64,000 nucleotides of DNA. Origin: Pseudorhodoplanes sinuspersici. Its GTDB lineage: Bacteria; Pseudomonadota; Alphaproteobacteria; Rhizobiales; Xanthobacteraceae. A program made the translations under genes and the position numbers. Positions 27,740-36,334 of this stretch are shown here, in pieces. The notes below the pieces were generated by a model. That model searched no databases. It was not told where the DNA came from and saw only the letters and a program-made list of their open reading frames with translations. The stretch lies in assembly GCF_002119765.1 (NCBI RefSeq), contig NZ_CP021112.1:4396501-4460500 (forward strand). The letters run 5' to 3'. Every line of letters begins with the position of its first letter. Position 1 is the stretch's first letter.

Positions 27740-27860
27740 ACCCTCCCCTGGAGGGGGAGGGTCGGCGTGCGAAGCACGCCGGGGTGGGGTGATGGAATGA
27801 CCGTGTCACCCCATCCCGGCGCACTATGTGCGCCGACCTCCCCCCTCCAGGGGGAGGTGA
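27740..27860. repeat. Long palindromic repeat inside the kor operon
   Basis: The outer arms are CCTCCCCTGGAGGGGGAGG on the left and CCTCCCCCCTCCAGGGGGAGG-like sequence on the right; inner arms include GGCGTGCGAAGCACGCC, GGGGTGGGGTGATG/CACCCCATCCC and GGCGCACTATGTGCGCC. It nearly fills the korA-korB gap. Repeats of this make-up are widespread in Hyphomicrobiales. Since korB depends on read-through, the hairpins may modulate its level relative to korA; that is inference. Confidence 0.82.
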
Positions 27861-27886
27861 AGAGTGACGGCTGCGGCAGAACATTT

Positions 27887-29728
27887 TCATGACGCCGCCT
27901 GCTTTCGCTTGACCTTCAACTGGTCGAGATGATCGCCGATCGCCTTGGCGATAAAGCGCGCGGTGATCGGCGTGCCGTCGAAATGCAGGATCGGCACCAG
28001 CCGCACCGGATCGATGCCGCATTCGTTGACGATCAGCGAGCGAAGTTGTCCGTCGCGGTTCTGCTCCACCACATAGACGAAGTCGTGATCGGCGACGAAG
28101 CTGTTGACGCTGGAATGGAACGGGAAGGAGCGAATGCGCATGCGGTCGAGCCGGTGGCCTTTGGCCTCGATCAGTTCGATCGCCTCATCCATCGCCGGTG
28201 ATGTCGAGCCATAATAGATCACGCCGTATTTCGTTTGCTGTTCCGCATTGGCGATCAGGGGACGCGGCACGATGTCTTTGGCGCTCTCGAATTTGCGGAG
28301 AAGCCGCATGACGTTGTCGACATAAGGTCCGCCTTCTTCGGTGTAGCGGGCATAGCGGTCGCGGGTCGAACCGCGGGTGAAGAAGGAGCCGCGGGTCGGA
28401 TGCGTGCCTGGATAGGTGCGATAGGGAATGCCGTCACCATGGACGTCGAGATAGCGGCCGAAATCGGTGCCGGCCTCCAGCTCCTCGTAGGTCATCACCT
28501 TGCCGCGGTCATATTGGCGCGTGTCGTCCCATGTCAGCGGCGCGCACAGCCGGTGGTTCATGCCGATATCGAGGTCGAGCATGACGAAGATCGGCGTTTG
28601 CAACCGGTCGGCGAGATCGAACGAGAGGGCGCCGAATTCGAACGCCTCGTGCGGGTCTTCCGGAAACAGCAAGATGTGCTTGGTGTCACCATGCGAGGCA
28701 TAGGCGCAGATCAAGAGATCGGATTGCTGCGTGCGAGTCGGCATGCCGGTCGATGGCCCGCCGCGCTGCACGTCGAAGATGACGGCCGGCACTTCAGCGA
28801 AATAGGCCAGGCCGCAGAATTCCTGCATCAGCGAAATGCCGGGACCGGACGTGGCGGTGAAGGCGCGGGCGCCATTCCACGATGCGCCGATCACCATGCC
28901 GATGGAGGCGAGTTCGTCCTCGGCCTGGATGATGGCGTATTTGGCTTCGCCGGTGTCCTTGTCGACGCGCAGCTTGGCGCAATAGCGGGTGAAGGCGTCA
29001 GCGAGTGACGAGGACGGTGTGATCGGATACCAGGCGCAGACGGTGGCGCCGCCATAGACGGCGCCGAGCGCCGCCGCGGAATTGCCCTCGATGAAGATGC
29101 GGTCGCCGACCTTGTCCGATGCGCGCACCCGCAAGCCGATCGGGCATTTCAGATTTTCCAGAGCCCAGTCGCGGCCGAGATGCAGCGCATGCACGTTCGG
29201 GCCGATCAGCTTGTCCTTGCCCTTGTACTGCTCGCCGATCAGCGTCTCGATCACTTTCGCATCCATATCGAGCAATGCCGACAGGACGCCGAGATAGATG
29301 ATGTTCTTGAACAGCTGACGCTGGCGCGGGTCGGTATATTCCTTGTTGCAGATCGCGGTCAGCGGCACGCCGATGACATTGATGTCGTCGCGGAATTTCG
29401 ATTGGGGCAGGGGCTTGGTCGAGTCGTAAAGCAGATAGCCGCCCGGTTCGATCCCGGCGATGTCCTTGTCGAAGGTCTGCGGGTTCATCGCTACCATGAA
29501 GTCGACGCCGCCGCGCGCGCCAAGATGGCCCGCTTCCGTGACCCGCACTTCATACCAGGTCGGCAATCCCTGAATGTTGGAGGGAAAGATGTTGCGGGGA
29601 GAAACCGGTACGCCCATCCGCATCACCGCGCGGGCGAACATCTCGTTGGCACTCGCCGAACCTGACCCGTTCACATTGGCGAAGCGGATGACGAAGTCGT
29701 TTACGCTGCTGATCGTGCCGCCTGGCAT
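27887..29728 (-). CDS. korA: 2-oxoacid:acceptor oxidoreductase alpha subunit with fused gamma domain (KorA-like)
   Basis: A 613-aa subunit. Residues 1 to about 190 form the gamma domain (FVIRFANVNGSGSASANEMFARAVM, GVDFMVAMNPQTFDKDIAGIEPGGYLLYD); the alpha part begins near 210 (EGNSAAALGAVYGGATVCAWYPITPSSSLADAF) with TSGPGISLMQEFCGLAYFAEVPAVIFDVQRGGPSTGMPTRTQQSDL as the pyrimidine-binding region. A gamma-alpha fusion is normal for the two-subunit KorAB enzymes. Its start overlaps the preceding oxidoreductase gene by 28 bases, so translation is coupled. Confidence 0.95.
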   Translation of the reverse strand: MPGGTISSVNDFVIRFANVNGSGSASANEMFARAVMRMGVPVSPRNIFPSNIQGLPTWYEVRVTEAGHLGARGGVDFMVAMNPQTFDKDIAGIEPGGYLLYDSTKPLPQSKFRDDINVIGVPLTAICNKEYTDPRQRQLFKNIIYLGVLSALLDMDAKVIETLIGEQYKGKDKLIGPNVHALHLGRDWALENLKCPIGLRVRASDKVGDRIFIEGNSAAALGAVYGGATVCAWYPITPSSSLADAFTRYCAKLRVDKDTGEAKYAIIQAEDELASIGMVIGASWNGARAFTATSGPGISLMQEFCGLAYFAEVPAVIFDVQRGGPSTGMPTRTQQSDLLICAYASHGDTKHILLFPEDPHEAFEFGALSFDLADRLQTPIFVMLDLDIGMNHRLCAPLTWDDTRQYDRGKVMTYEELEAGTDFGRYLDVHGDGIPYRTYPGTHPTRGSFFTRGSTRDRYARYTEEGGPYVDNVMRLLRKFESAKDIVPRPLIANAEQQTKYGVIYYGSTSPAMDEAIELIEAKGHRLDRMRIRSFPFHSSVNSFVADHDFVYVVEQNRDGQLRSLIVNECGIDPVRLVPILHFDGTPITARFIAKAIGDHLDQLKVKRKQAAS

Positions 29729-31503
29729 TTCGTCTCACCCGCATATGCCATTTCGATAAGATATTTTTGCATGTCCCAGGCGCCGGTCGGGCATCGTTCG
29801 GCGCACAGGCCGCAATGCAGACAGACGTCCTCGTCTTTCACCATGACACGGCCGGTCTTCAGATTGTCCGCGACATAGAGATCTTGCGTCAGATTGTTGG
29901 CCGGCGCGCTGAGGCGCTGGCGCAGGTCCGCTTCCTCGCCATTCTGTGTGAAGGTGATGCAATCCATCGGGCAGATATCGACGCAGGCATCGCATTCGAT
30001 GCAGAGTTGCCCGGTGAACACCGTCTGCACGTCGCAATTCAGGCAGCGATGCGCTTCGCCAAGCGCGAGCTTAACGTCGAAGCCCAGTTCGACCTCGGCC
30101 TTGATGTCGCGCAACGCCACCGTCTTTTCCCTTAAGGGGACGCGGAAACGCTGATCCAGCGTGATGTCGTTGTCATACGACCATTCGTGGATGCCCATCT
30201 TCTGGCTTTCGATCTCCACATGCGGCAATGGCCGCTCGGTGATCTCTTCGCCGGAGAGCAATTTGTGGATCGACAGAGCGGCGTCATGTCCGTGCGCCAC
30301 CGCCCAGATGATGTTCTTGGGTCCGAAAGCGGCATCGCCGCCGAAGAACACTTTCGGGTTTGTCGACACGAAGGTTTTCGGATCGACGACCGGCATGTTC
30401 CATTTATCGAACTCAATGCCGATATCGCGTTCGATCCAGGGATAGGCATTCTCCTGGCCGACCGCGACGAGCACGTCATCGCAGGGGAAATGCTGATCGG
30501 GTTCGCCCGAAGGCACGAGATTGCGCCGGCCCTTGGCGTCGTATTCGGCTTTCACCTTCTCGAAGGTGATGCCGGTCAATCTGCCATTCTCGTGCGTGAA
30601 GGCTTTGGGCACGAGATAATTGTGGATCGGGATATCCTCGTGCATCGCGTCTTCCTTTTCCCAGGGAGACGCCTTCATCTCATCGAAACCGGAACGCACG
30701 ACGACCTGCACATCCTCGCCGCCGAGCCGTCGGGCGGAACGGCAGCAATCCATCGCGGTATTGCCGCCACCAAGCACGATCACGCGCTTGCCGATCTTGT
30801 CGATATGGCCGAACGCGATCGAGGACAGCCAGTCGATGCCGATATGGATGTTCCTGGCCGCTTCCTTGCGGCCGGGGATGTCGAGATCGCGGCCGCGCGG
30901 CGCACCGGAGCCGACGAACACCGCATCGTAATTTTCAGCCAGCAACGATTTCAGGCTATCGATACGCTGGCCGCCGCGAAATTCGACGCCGAGATCGAGG
31001 ATGTAGCCGGTTTCTTCATCGATGACGGAATCGGGCAGGCGGAATTTCGGGATCTGCGTGCGCATCATGCCGCCGGCGCGCGGATCGCCGTCAAACACGA
31101 TGCATTCATAGCCAAGGGGCGCGAGATCGCGGGCAACGGTGAGCGAAGCGGGTCCGCCGCCGACCAGCGCGACGCGCTTGCCGTTTTTGCGCTGCGCCTT
31201 GCGCGGCATCCGCGCCGACACGTCATTCTTGTAGTCGGCGGCGACGCGCTTCAAGCGGCAGATCGCCACCGGTTCCTCTTCGACACGGCCGCGCCGGCAG
31301 GCCGGTTCACAAGGGCGGTCGCAGGTGCGTCCGAGAATTCCCGGAAACACGTTGGATTGCCAGTTGACCATGTAGGCGTCGGAATAGCGCCCCTGTGCGA
31401 TCAGCCGGATGTATTCGGGAACGGGCGTATGCGCCGGACAGGCCCATTGGCAGTCGACGACTTTATGAAAATAGTCCGGCGCCGAAATATCGGTCAGCTT
31501 CAT
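29701..31503 (-). CDS. GltD-like FAD/NAD(P) oxidoreductase with C-terminal ferredoxin domain
   Basis: A 600-aa flavoprotein resembling the small subunit of glutamate synthase. N-terminal Fe-S helical domain: CQWACPAHTPVPEY and GRTCDRPCEPACRRG. FAD-binding VALVGGGPASLTVARDL (about 110) and NAD(P)-binding VIVLGGGNTAMDCCRSARRLG (about 245). C-terminal 2[4Fe-4S] ferredoxin: CIECDACVDICPMDC and CLHCGLCAERCPTGA. It is the first gene of the kor operon and has no GltB partner here. The likely job is to pass electrons between NAD(P)H and KorAB, or to couple them to a ferredoxin pool. Confidence 0.93.
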   Translation of the reverse strand: MKLTDISAPDYFHKVVDCQWACPAHTPVPEYIRLIAQGRYSDAYMVNWQSNVFPGILGRTCDRPCEPACRRGRVEEEPVAICRLKRVAADYKNDVSARMPRKAQRKNGKRVALVGGGPASLTVARDLAPLGYECIVFDGDPRAGGMMRTQIPKFRLPDSVIDEETGYILDLGVEFRGGQRIDSLKSLLAENYDAVFVGSGAPRGRDLDIPGRKEAARNIHIGIDWLSSIAFGHIDKIGKRVIVLGGGNTAMDCCRSARRLGGEDVQVVVRSGFDEMKASPWEKEDAMHEDIPIHNYLVPKAFTHENGRLTGITFEKVKAEYDAKGRRNLVPSGEPDQHFPCDDVLVAVGQENAYPWIERDIGIEFDKWNMPVVDPKTFVSTNPKVFFGGDAAFGPKNIIWAVAHGHDAALSIHKLLSGEEITERPLPHVEIESQKMGIHEWSYDNDITLDQRFRVPLREKTVALRDIKAEVELGFDVKLALGEAHRCLNCDVQTVFTGQLCIECDACVDICPMDCITFTQNGEEADLRQRLSAPANNLTQDLYVADNLKTGRVMVKDEDVCLHCGLCAERCPTGAWDMQKYLIEMAYAGETKCQAARSAA

Positions 31504-31930
31504 TCGGTCCTCGGACGCGCCTATGCAGCACGCGTGGCGCGCAAACGACGGTTTTCCCCCGATGGTCCGGCTTGTGCCGCCGAATCCACTTCCTAAACCT
31601 AATTAGTCTAGTTCTTGAATTCTAGTCGCCAAAAGACGCATAGCGGAAGTCACTATCGAGTTAAGTTTGTCGCGCGCATGCGAATGACCCGCCTTGCGGA
31701 ACACGCGATTGACCGATATTGCGATGCAACAGCGCGTAGGCACCACCTCAGCGCGTGTTGTTTCAGATCTGTGAAAAAAATCAGCCTTGCGGGGCGGTCT
31801 TTTGCGGGGCAGGGCTGTTGCCGACGCGGGTTAACCCGGCTTTTTCAGTTTGGCTGTTCCATTCACTTTTCTTTGCTCTCGCGCACCAATCATCACAGCG
31901 CGGTGAGTGTCAGGCGAGATGTTTAACGGA
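31504..31930. other. Divergent intergenic region between the kor operon and a HAD gene
   Basis: About 400 bases, more AT-rich than its surroundings. It should hold promoters in both directions, but I cannot assign hexamers with confidence. CTAG-flanked TTCTTGAA (about 31605-31622) is a weak dyad. Near 31829-31848 a short CGGGTTAACCCG hairpin followed by GCTTTTT looks like a weak terminator. No coding sequence is supported. Confidence 0.5.
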
Positions 31931-32608
31931 ATGAAACTTGTCATCTTCGATTGCGACGGCACGCTGGTGGACAGCCAGCACATGATCTGCGCGGCGATGC
32001 AGCGCGCTTATGACGCCCATGCCATTGTCTGCCCGCCCCGTGAGACTGTGTTGTCGATCGTCGGGCTGTCGCTGCGCGAAGCATTCGAAGTGCTGGGGCG
32101 CGGACACGACGATTTCCCGTTCGATGGCATGATCGAACACTACAAGCAGGCCTTTTTCGATCTTCGTCATTCGGTCGATCATCAGGAGCCGCTTTATACC
32201 GGTGTCCGCGAAACGATCCTGACTTTGGCCAGCCGCGGCGATTGCCTGCTCGGTGTTGCCACCGGCAAATCGCAACGCGGGGTCCGTGCCATTCTGACCC
32301 ATCACGGCCTGCTGTCGCATTTCGCCACCATCAAGACAGCGGACGATGCACCGTCCAAGCCGCATCCCGGCATGATCCTGGAGGCGATGCGCGAGGCGGG
32401 CGCGGAGCCCGGCGACACGCTCATGGTCGGCGATACCTCCTACGATATCGAGATGGCCCGCGCCGCCGGTGTGACGTCCATCGGCGTGACCTGGGGTTAT
32501 CACACCGAGGCGGTGCTGAAAGCCAGCGGCGCTGACCATGTCGTCAGCGATCACATGGAACTGGCCGCTTCCATCGACGGTTTACTCTTTGCGCCGCAGG
32601 CGGCCTGA
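31931..32608 (+). CDS. HAD-family phosphatase (phosphoglycolate phosphatase-like)
   Basis: A haloacid dehalogenase-type hydrolase (about 225 aa from the chosen ATG). Motif I is IFDCDGTLVDSQ with the nucleophile Asp, motif II ATGKS, the Lys of motif III in DDAPSKPHPGM and motif IV MVGDTSYDIEMARAAG. The cap between motifs I and II is helical (class C1). MKLVIFDCDG at 31931 is the usual family start; ATG 31919 and GTG 31907 are in-frame alternatives without better ribosome binding sites. The next gene, for ATP12, starts 24 bases later; the substrate is unknown. Confidence 0.9.
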   Translation: MKLVIFDCDGTLVDSQHMICAAMQRAYDAHAIVCPPRETVLSIVGLSLREAFEVLGRGHDDFPFDGMIEHYKQAFFDLRHSVDHQEPLYTGVRETILTLASRGDCLLGVATGKSQRGVRAILTHHGLLSHFATIKTADDAPSKPHPGMILEAMREAGAEPGDTLMVGDTSYDIEMARAAGVTSIGVTWGYHTEAVLKASGADHVVSDHMELAASIDGLLFAPQAA

Positions 32609-32632
32609 GGCCGAGCGCGGTCGAGATAACTC

Positions 32633-33406
32633 ATGCGCGATATTTTCGAAGACATTTTCAAGAATGATCCGCTCGATCCGATGGAGGCGGCACGGCGCCA
32701 TGTTCGCCCGACCTTGCGCAAGCGCTTTTACGATACGGCCGGCGTCACCCAGAACGGTGATCTGTTTGAGGTGACACTCGACGGCAAGCCGGTGCGCACG
32801 CCTGCGCGCCATGCGCTGGCAACCCCGTCGCGGGCGTTGTCGCAGGCCATCGCCGACGAATGGCAGGCCCAGACCGATATGATTGATCCGGCTCATATGC
32901 CGCTGACACGTCTTGCAAACTCGATCATCGATGGCGTCGCCGCATCGCCCGAGCTGGTGCATGATGAGATCGTCAAATATCTCGGCTCCGATCTTTTATT
33001 CTATCGCGCCGACGGCCCGGAGCGATTGATCGAACGGCAGGCCGCGGCCTGGGATCCGGTGGTGGCCTGGGCGGCGAATGCGCTCGACGCTCATTTCATC
33101 ATGGTCGAAGGGGTTGTCTTTGCCGCACAGCCGCCGGAAGCGGTGGCCGCGGCCGGCAAGGCGATCCCGACTAATCTCTGGCGGCTCGGCGCGGCCCATT
33201 CGGCGATGACACTGACCGGTTCGGCCTTGCTGGCGCTTGCGCTCGCCCATGATGCGATCTCGCTGGACGAGGCCTGGAAGGCTGCTCATGTCGACGAGGA
33301 CTGGCAGATGGAACAATGGGGCCGCGACACGCTGGCGATGCAGCGCCGCGAGCATCGGCTGGCCGAGATGAAAGCCGCCGCCGCGATTCTGAAATTCATT
33401 CGATAA
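32633..33406 (+). CDS. ATP12-family F1-ATPase assembly chaperone
   Basis: A 257-aa member of the ATP12/ATPAF2 family, which in mitochondria binds the F1 alpha subunit during assembly and is shared with alphaproteobacteria. Typical segments are KRFYDTAGVTQNGDLFEVTLDGKPVRTPARHALATPSRALSQAIADEW, IDPAHMPLTRLANSIID and LGSDLLFYRADGPERLIERQAAAWDPVVAWA. It is 24 bases downstream of the HAD gene, a pairing I believe is conserved in this order. Confidence 0.93.
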   Translation: MRDIFEDIFKNDPLDPMEAARRHVRPTLRKRFYDTAGVTQNGDLFEVTLDGKPVRTPARHALATPSRALSQAIADEWQAQTDMIDPAHMPLTRLANSIIDGVAASPELVHDEIVKYLGSDLLFYRADGPERLIERQAAAWDPVVAWAANALDAHFIMVEGVVFAAQPPEAVAAAGKAIPTNLWRLGAAHSAMTLTGSALLALALAHDAISLDEAWKAAHVDEDWQMEQWGRDTLAMQRREHRLAEMKAAAAILKFIR

Positions 33407-33491
33407 GCCCGTAGCCTCTCTCCGGATAAGACAATTGGATAAACCAGTCACTGGCCACGATTGCGCCATAACCTTTGGCTTTCTGCGGCGC

Positions 33492-34316
33492 ATGAGCAAG
33501 ATCGATCGTCGTACCTTCGTCACGACTTTGGCCGGTGCCGCTGTCTGCCCCTTCGTTGCCGGCGCTTCTCCGAATTTCGAACTGAAAGCGGACATGGCCG
33601 CCAGATTCAGCGAAGCCGGCACCGAGGGCGTGTTTGCCGTGCTGCGCGTGCGTGACAACAAGCTGCTGTCGACAGATGAAGGACGCATGCGGCAGCCCTT
33701 CATCCCGGCTTCGACCTTCAAGGTGCCGCATGCGCTGATCGCGCTGGAGACCGGCGTCGTGGCCGATGCCGATAAGGAAATCATCCATTGGGACGGGCAG
33801 GTGCGGTCGATCGAGGCCTGGAACAAGGATCACACCTTGCGCAGCGCCATGGCCGTGTCGGCGGTGCCGGTCTATCAGCAGATTGCGCGCCGCATCGGCA
33901 CCGAACGCATGCAGAAATATCTCGATGCGTTTCAGTACGGCAATCGCGAGATCGGGCCTGTGATCGACCGCTTCTGGCTGGATGGGCCATTGCGCATTTC
34001 GGCGCTGGAGCAGATCGCGTTTTTCGACAAGCTGCGCCGCGGCGATTTGCCGGTGTCAAAGCGCAGTCTCGATATCGCCCGCGAGATCATTCCATCCGAA
34101 GCGGTTTCCGGCGGACACCTCCGCTCAAAAACCGGTGCGCTCGGTATCGATGGGACGCCGGGCGAGAAGGCGACGCTCGGCTGGCTGGCCGGTTATGTCG
34201 ACCGTGGCGAGGATTCGTCGGTCTTTGCGATGAACATCGATATCCGCAGCCCGGCCGATCTCGCGCGCCGCATGGAGATCACGAAATCGATCCTCGGCGA
34301 GATCGGGGCGATCTGA
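33492..34316 (+). CDS. Class D (OXA-type) beta-lactamase family protein
   Basis: A 274-aa serine hydrolase with all class D landmarks: STFK at 74-77 (Ser74 nucleophile, Lys77 the carbamylation site), SAV at 123-125, YGN at 149-151, KTG at 213-215 and WLAG at 231-234. The N-terminus KIDRRTFVTTLAGAAVCPF resembles a twin-arginine signal, pointing to Tat export. ATG 33492 is chosen over a TTG at 33435 that would bury the signal. Beta-lactam hydrolysis is expected from the family, but spectrum cannot be inferred. No mobile element lies beside it, so it looks like a resident chromosomal gene. Confidence 0.9.
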   Translation: MSKIDRRTFVTTLAGAAVCPFVAGASPNFELKADMAARFSEAGTEGVFAVLRVRDNKLLSTDEGRMRQPFIPASTFKVPHALIALETGVVADADKEIIHWDGQVRSIEAWNKDHTLRSAMAVSAVPVYQQIARRIGTERMQKYLDAFQYGNREIGPVIDRFWLDGPLRISALEQIAFFDKLRRGDLPVSKRSLDIAREIIPSEAVSGGHLRSKTGALGIDGTPGEKATLGWLAGYVDRGEDSSVFAMNIDIRSPADLARRMEITKSILGEIGAI

Positions 34317-34378
34317 AGGAATGCCATCATACCAGAATCACGTGCTGGCGCACGTGACCCGGAATGACAAAATTGGGA

Positions 34379-34897
34379 TTACTGCCCCGTCGCGGTCGCC
34401 GCACGGCCGCTCTCATACAGGAACCACACCCGCTTTTCGGCTTCATCGATGAAGTTTTCGAGCAGGCTCGCGGTCGCGACATCGCCGTGTTCGTCGCATA
34501 CGTCGTGGACCTGCCGCATCGACGCGATGAAGCGCTGGTTGTCCTCGCGCAGTTCGGCCAGCATGTCCTGCGTGTCGACATAGGGAGCGTCGTTGTCGGC
34601 GAGCCGCTGCTGGCGCGAAATGTCGCCGATCGAGCGCAGCGTCGTACCGCCGATCTTGCGGACACGTTCGGCGATGACGTCGGTCATCGCGAAGATCTGA
34701 TCGCCTTGCTCGTCGAACATCAGATGATAGTCGCGGAAATTCGGGCCTGAGACATGCCAGTGAAAATTCTTGGTCTTCAGGTACAGCGCAAAGGTATCGG
34801 CAAGCAGCGCATTCAGCGCGCCGGAAATATCCTTGGTGGCATTGGCGCCGAGGTCGGTCGGGGTGGCGAGGCGGGCTTTGGTTTTTTCAGCGCTCAT
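34379..34897 (-). CDS. dps: Dps-family DNA-protecting ferritin-like protein
   Basis: A 172-aa four-helix-bundle protein. The Dps ferroxidase pattern is present: LKTKNFHWHVSGPNFRDYHLMFDEQGDQIFAMTDVIAERVRKIGG, with His and Asp/Glu residues at the inter-subunit iron site, and EKRVWFLYES near the end. Dps assembles as a dodecamer, stores iron and protects DNA under stress. The start at 34897 (MSAEKTKARLAT) is preferred to an upstream Cys-rich extension. It converges on the beta-lactamase gene across a short region with a CACGTG hairpin. Confidence 0.93.
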   Translation of the reverse strand: MSAEKTKARLATPTDLGANATKDISGALNALLADTFALYLKTKNFHWHVSGPNFRDYHLMFDEQGDQIFAMTDVIAERVRKIGGTTLRSIGDISRQQRLADNDAPYVDTQDMLAELREDNQRFIASMRQVHDVCDEHGDVATASLLENFIDEAEKRVWFLYESGRAATATGQ

Positions 34898-35039
34898 GGC
34901 GATAGGTCCAGTGACAAGGGAGGGGGAGGGTTTGAATAGTCTAGATCGATGAAATGAGGCTTTTGTTCCGGGACAACAGACGGCGCACGGTAAACAGCCC
35001 GTTAACGCCCGTTTCACCCTTGAACATTAGCATGCTTGC

Positions 35040-36074
35040 ATGACGAGGATTAGTGCGGGCTTGCCTCAAAACATTGTTTTCAGCCCTTCCGCGGTTGATC
35101 TGTCGACCATGCATGCCGGTAAGGCTGTGCTGCCCCGCGCTGCGAGCATCGCACCATCGATGCCGGACAACGCGGCGCTTGCAGCGAACACGGTGATCAA
35201 GGATGCGGCGGCCCGGCTGGTCTCGCAGCAAAGCGGACTGGCACAGCTTTATGGGGATCTGGACGCGGCGATCACACGCACGGATCTGCCGCAAGCCGTG
35301 CGGGCGGCGGCACAGTCCGTCCTGTCATTGCGCATGGACGCTGGCCATGCCGATGCGCTGAAGACCGCCGTGCTGAAATCGGGCTTGTTCACCGAAGCGA
35401 TGCTCGCTGCCGGCCTTGCGCCCGCGGGTGACATGAAAACCGCTTTGCTGTCGCTCCGGCAGACATTGCAAAGCTGGCTCGGTGTATCGGTGCCGGAGAC
35501 GCGTGCCGATCCGCAATTGCCGCCGCCGTTTCGTGGCGCAGCACCGGTCGCGCAACAGCCTGCCGTGTCACCGCTTGCGATGCTCGATGCTCGTGCCGCC
35601 GGTTTTCAGCTTCTTGCCGAAACCGACGGCGCGCTGGCGCGTCAGACATTGCTGCAGATTGCGTCGCTGCCGGATGCCGTCGCCCCGCAGCAAACCGACG
35701 CTTCGCCCAAGCTGACGATGGATATTCCGCTGGCGACACCGCTCGGCACCGCGATCATCCAGCTTCAGATCGAACATGACGAAGAACGGCAGGATGGCGA
35801 AGCCAGCCGCGAGAAGACCTGGCGCATCAATCTGGCGATCGATCTCGAGCCGCTGGGGCCGGTGCGGGCCAGCGTGTCGCAGATTGGCGGTCTCACGCAT
35901 GTCGCGCTGATGGCCGAACGCAAGGACAGCGCGAAGGCCCTGCGCGATGATTTGCCGATGCTTGAAGCATCGCTCGCCGAAGCTGCGCTCGATGTCGGCG
36001 ATTTGCAATGCCGCACCGGCAAACCGCAAATCTCATCGGCGCCGGCCGGACTGTTCGTGGATCGCGCGTCATGA
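35040..36074 (+). CDS. FliK-like flagellar hook-length control C-terminal domain protein
   Basis: A 344-aa protein, mostly low-complexity Ala/Leu/Gln-rich in its first 200 residues. The last 130 (TPLGTAIIQLQIEHDEERQ, WRINLAIDLEPLGPVRASVSQIGGLTHVALMAERKDSAKALRDDLPMLEASLAEAAL) match the Flg_hook (FliK C-terminal) pattern. The gene overlaps the FlhB-like gene by four bases (ATGA). True FliK measures hook length together with FlhB; here the pair stands alone, without hook or export genes in view, so it may be a remote part of a flagellar set or another secretion-related system. Confidence 0.78.
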   Translation: MTRISAGLPQNIVFSPSAVDLSTMHAGKAVLPRAASIAPSMPDNAALAANTVIKDAAARLVSQQSGLAQLYGDLDAAITRTDLPQAVRAAAQSVLSLRMDAGHADALKTAVLKSGLFTEAMLAAGLAPAGDMKTALLSLRQTLQSWLGVSVPETRADPQLPPPFRGAAPVAQQPAVSPLAMLDARAAGFQLLAETDGALARQTLLQIASLPDAVAPQQTDASPKLTMDIPLATPLGTAIIQLQIEHDEERQDGEASREKTWRINLAIDLEPLGPVRASVSQIGGLTHVALMAERKDSAKALRDDLPMLEASLAEAALDVGDLQCRTGKPQISSAPAGLFVDRAS

Positions 36075-36334
36075 GCGGGCAAAAGGTTGCGGTCGCGCTG
36101 AAATACGATGCGCCGACCGCGCCGCGCGTCACCGCCATCGGGCGTGGCGAACTGGCGGAGCGCATCGTCGAAGCGGCGAAGGCCAATGGCGTGCCGTTGT
36201 CGGACAATCCGGTTTTGGCCGAGGCGTTGTCGAAAATCCCGCTGGATCAGAACATTCCGGAGAGCCTGTACCGCGCCGTCGCGGAGGTGCTGAGCTACAT
36301 TCTGCGCACGTCCGGCCGCATGGGGAATCGTTAG
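36071..36334 (+). CDS. FlhB C-terminal-domain-like protein
   Basis: An 87-aa protein equal to the cytoplasmic C-terminal part of FlhB/YscU: VAVALKYDAPTAPRVTAIGRGELAERIVEAAKANGVPLSDNPVLAEALSKIPLDQNIPESLYRAVAEVLSYI. The NPTH autocleavage motif of full FlhB is absent because the segment begins just after it. Stand-alone FlhB-like proteins (FhlB) occur in several bacteria. The start ATG overlaps the FliK-like stop; its end overlaps the convergent PfpI-like gene by four bases. Confidence 0.85.
   Translation: MSGQKVAVALKYDAPTAPRVTAIGRGELAERIVEAAKANGVPLSDNPVLAEALSKIPLDQNIPESLYRAVAEVLSYILRTSGRMGNR

Noticed and set aside
34320-34378. Terminator between beta-lactamase and dps
   Set aside because: A CACGTG/CACGTG hairpin is present but lacks a T-run and looks like a fragment of a dispersed repeat.
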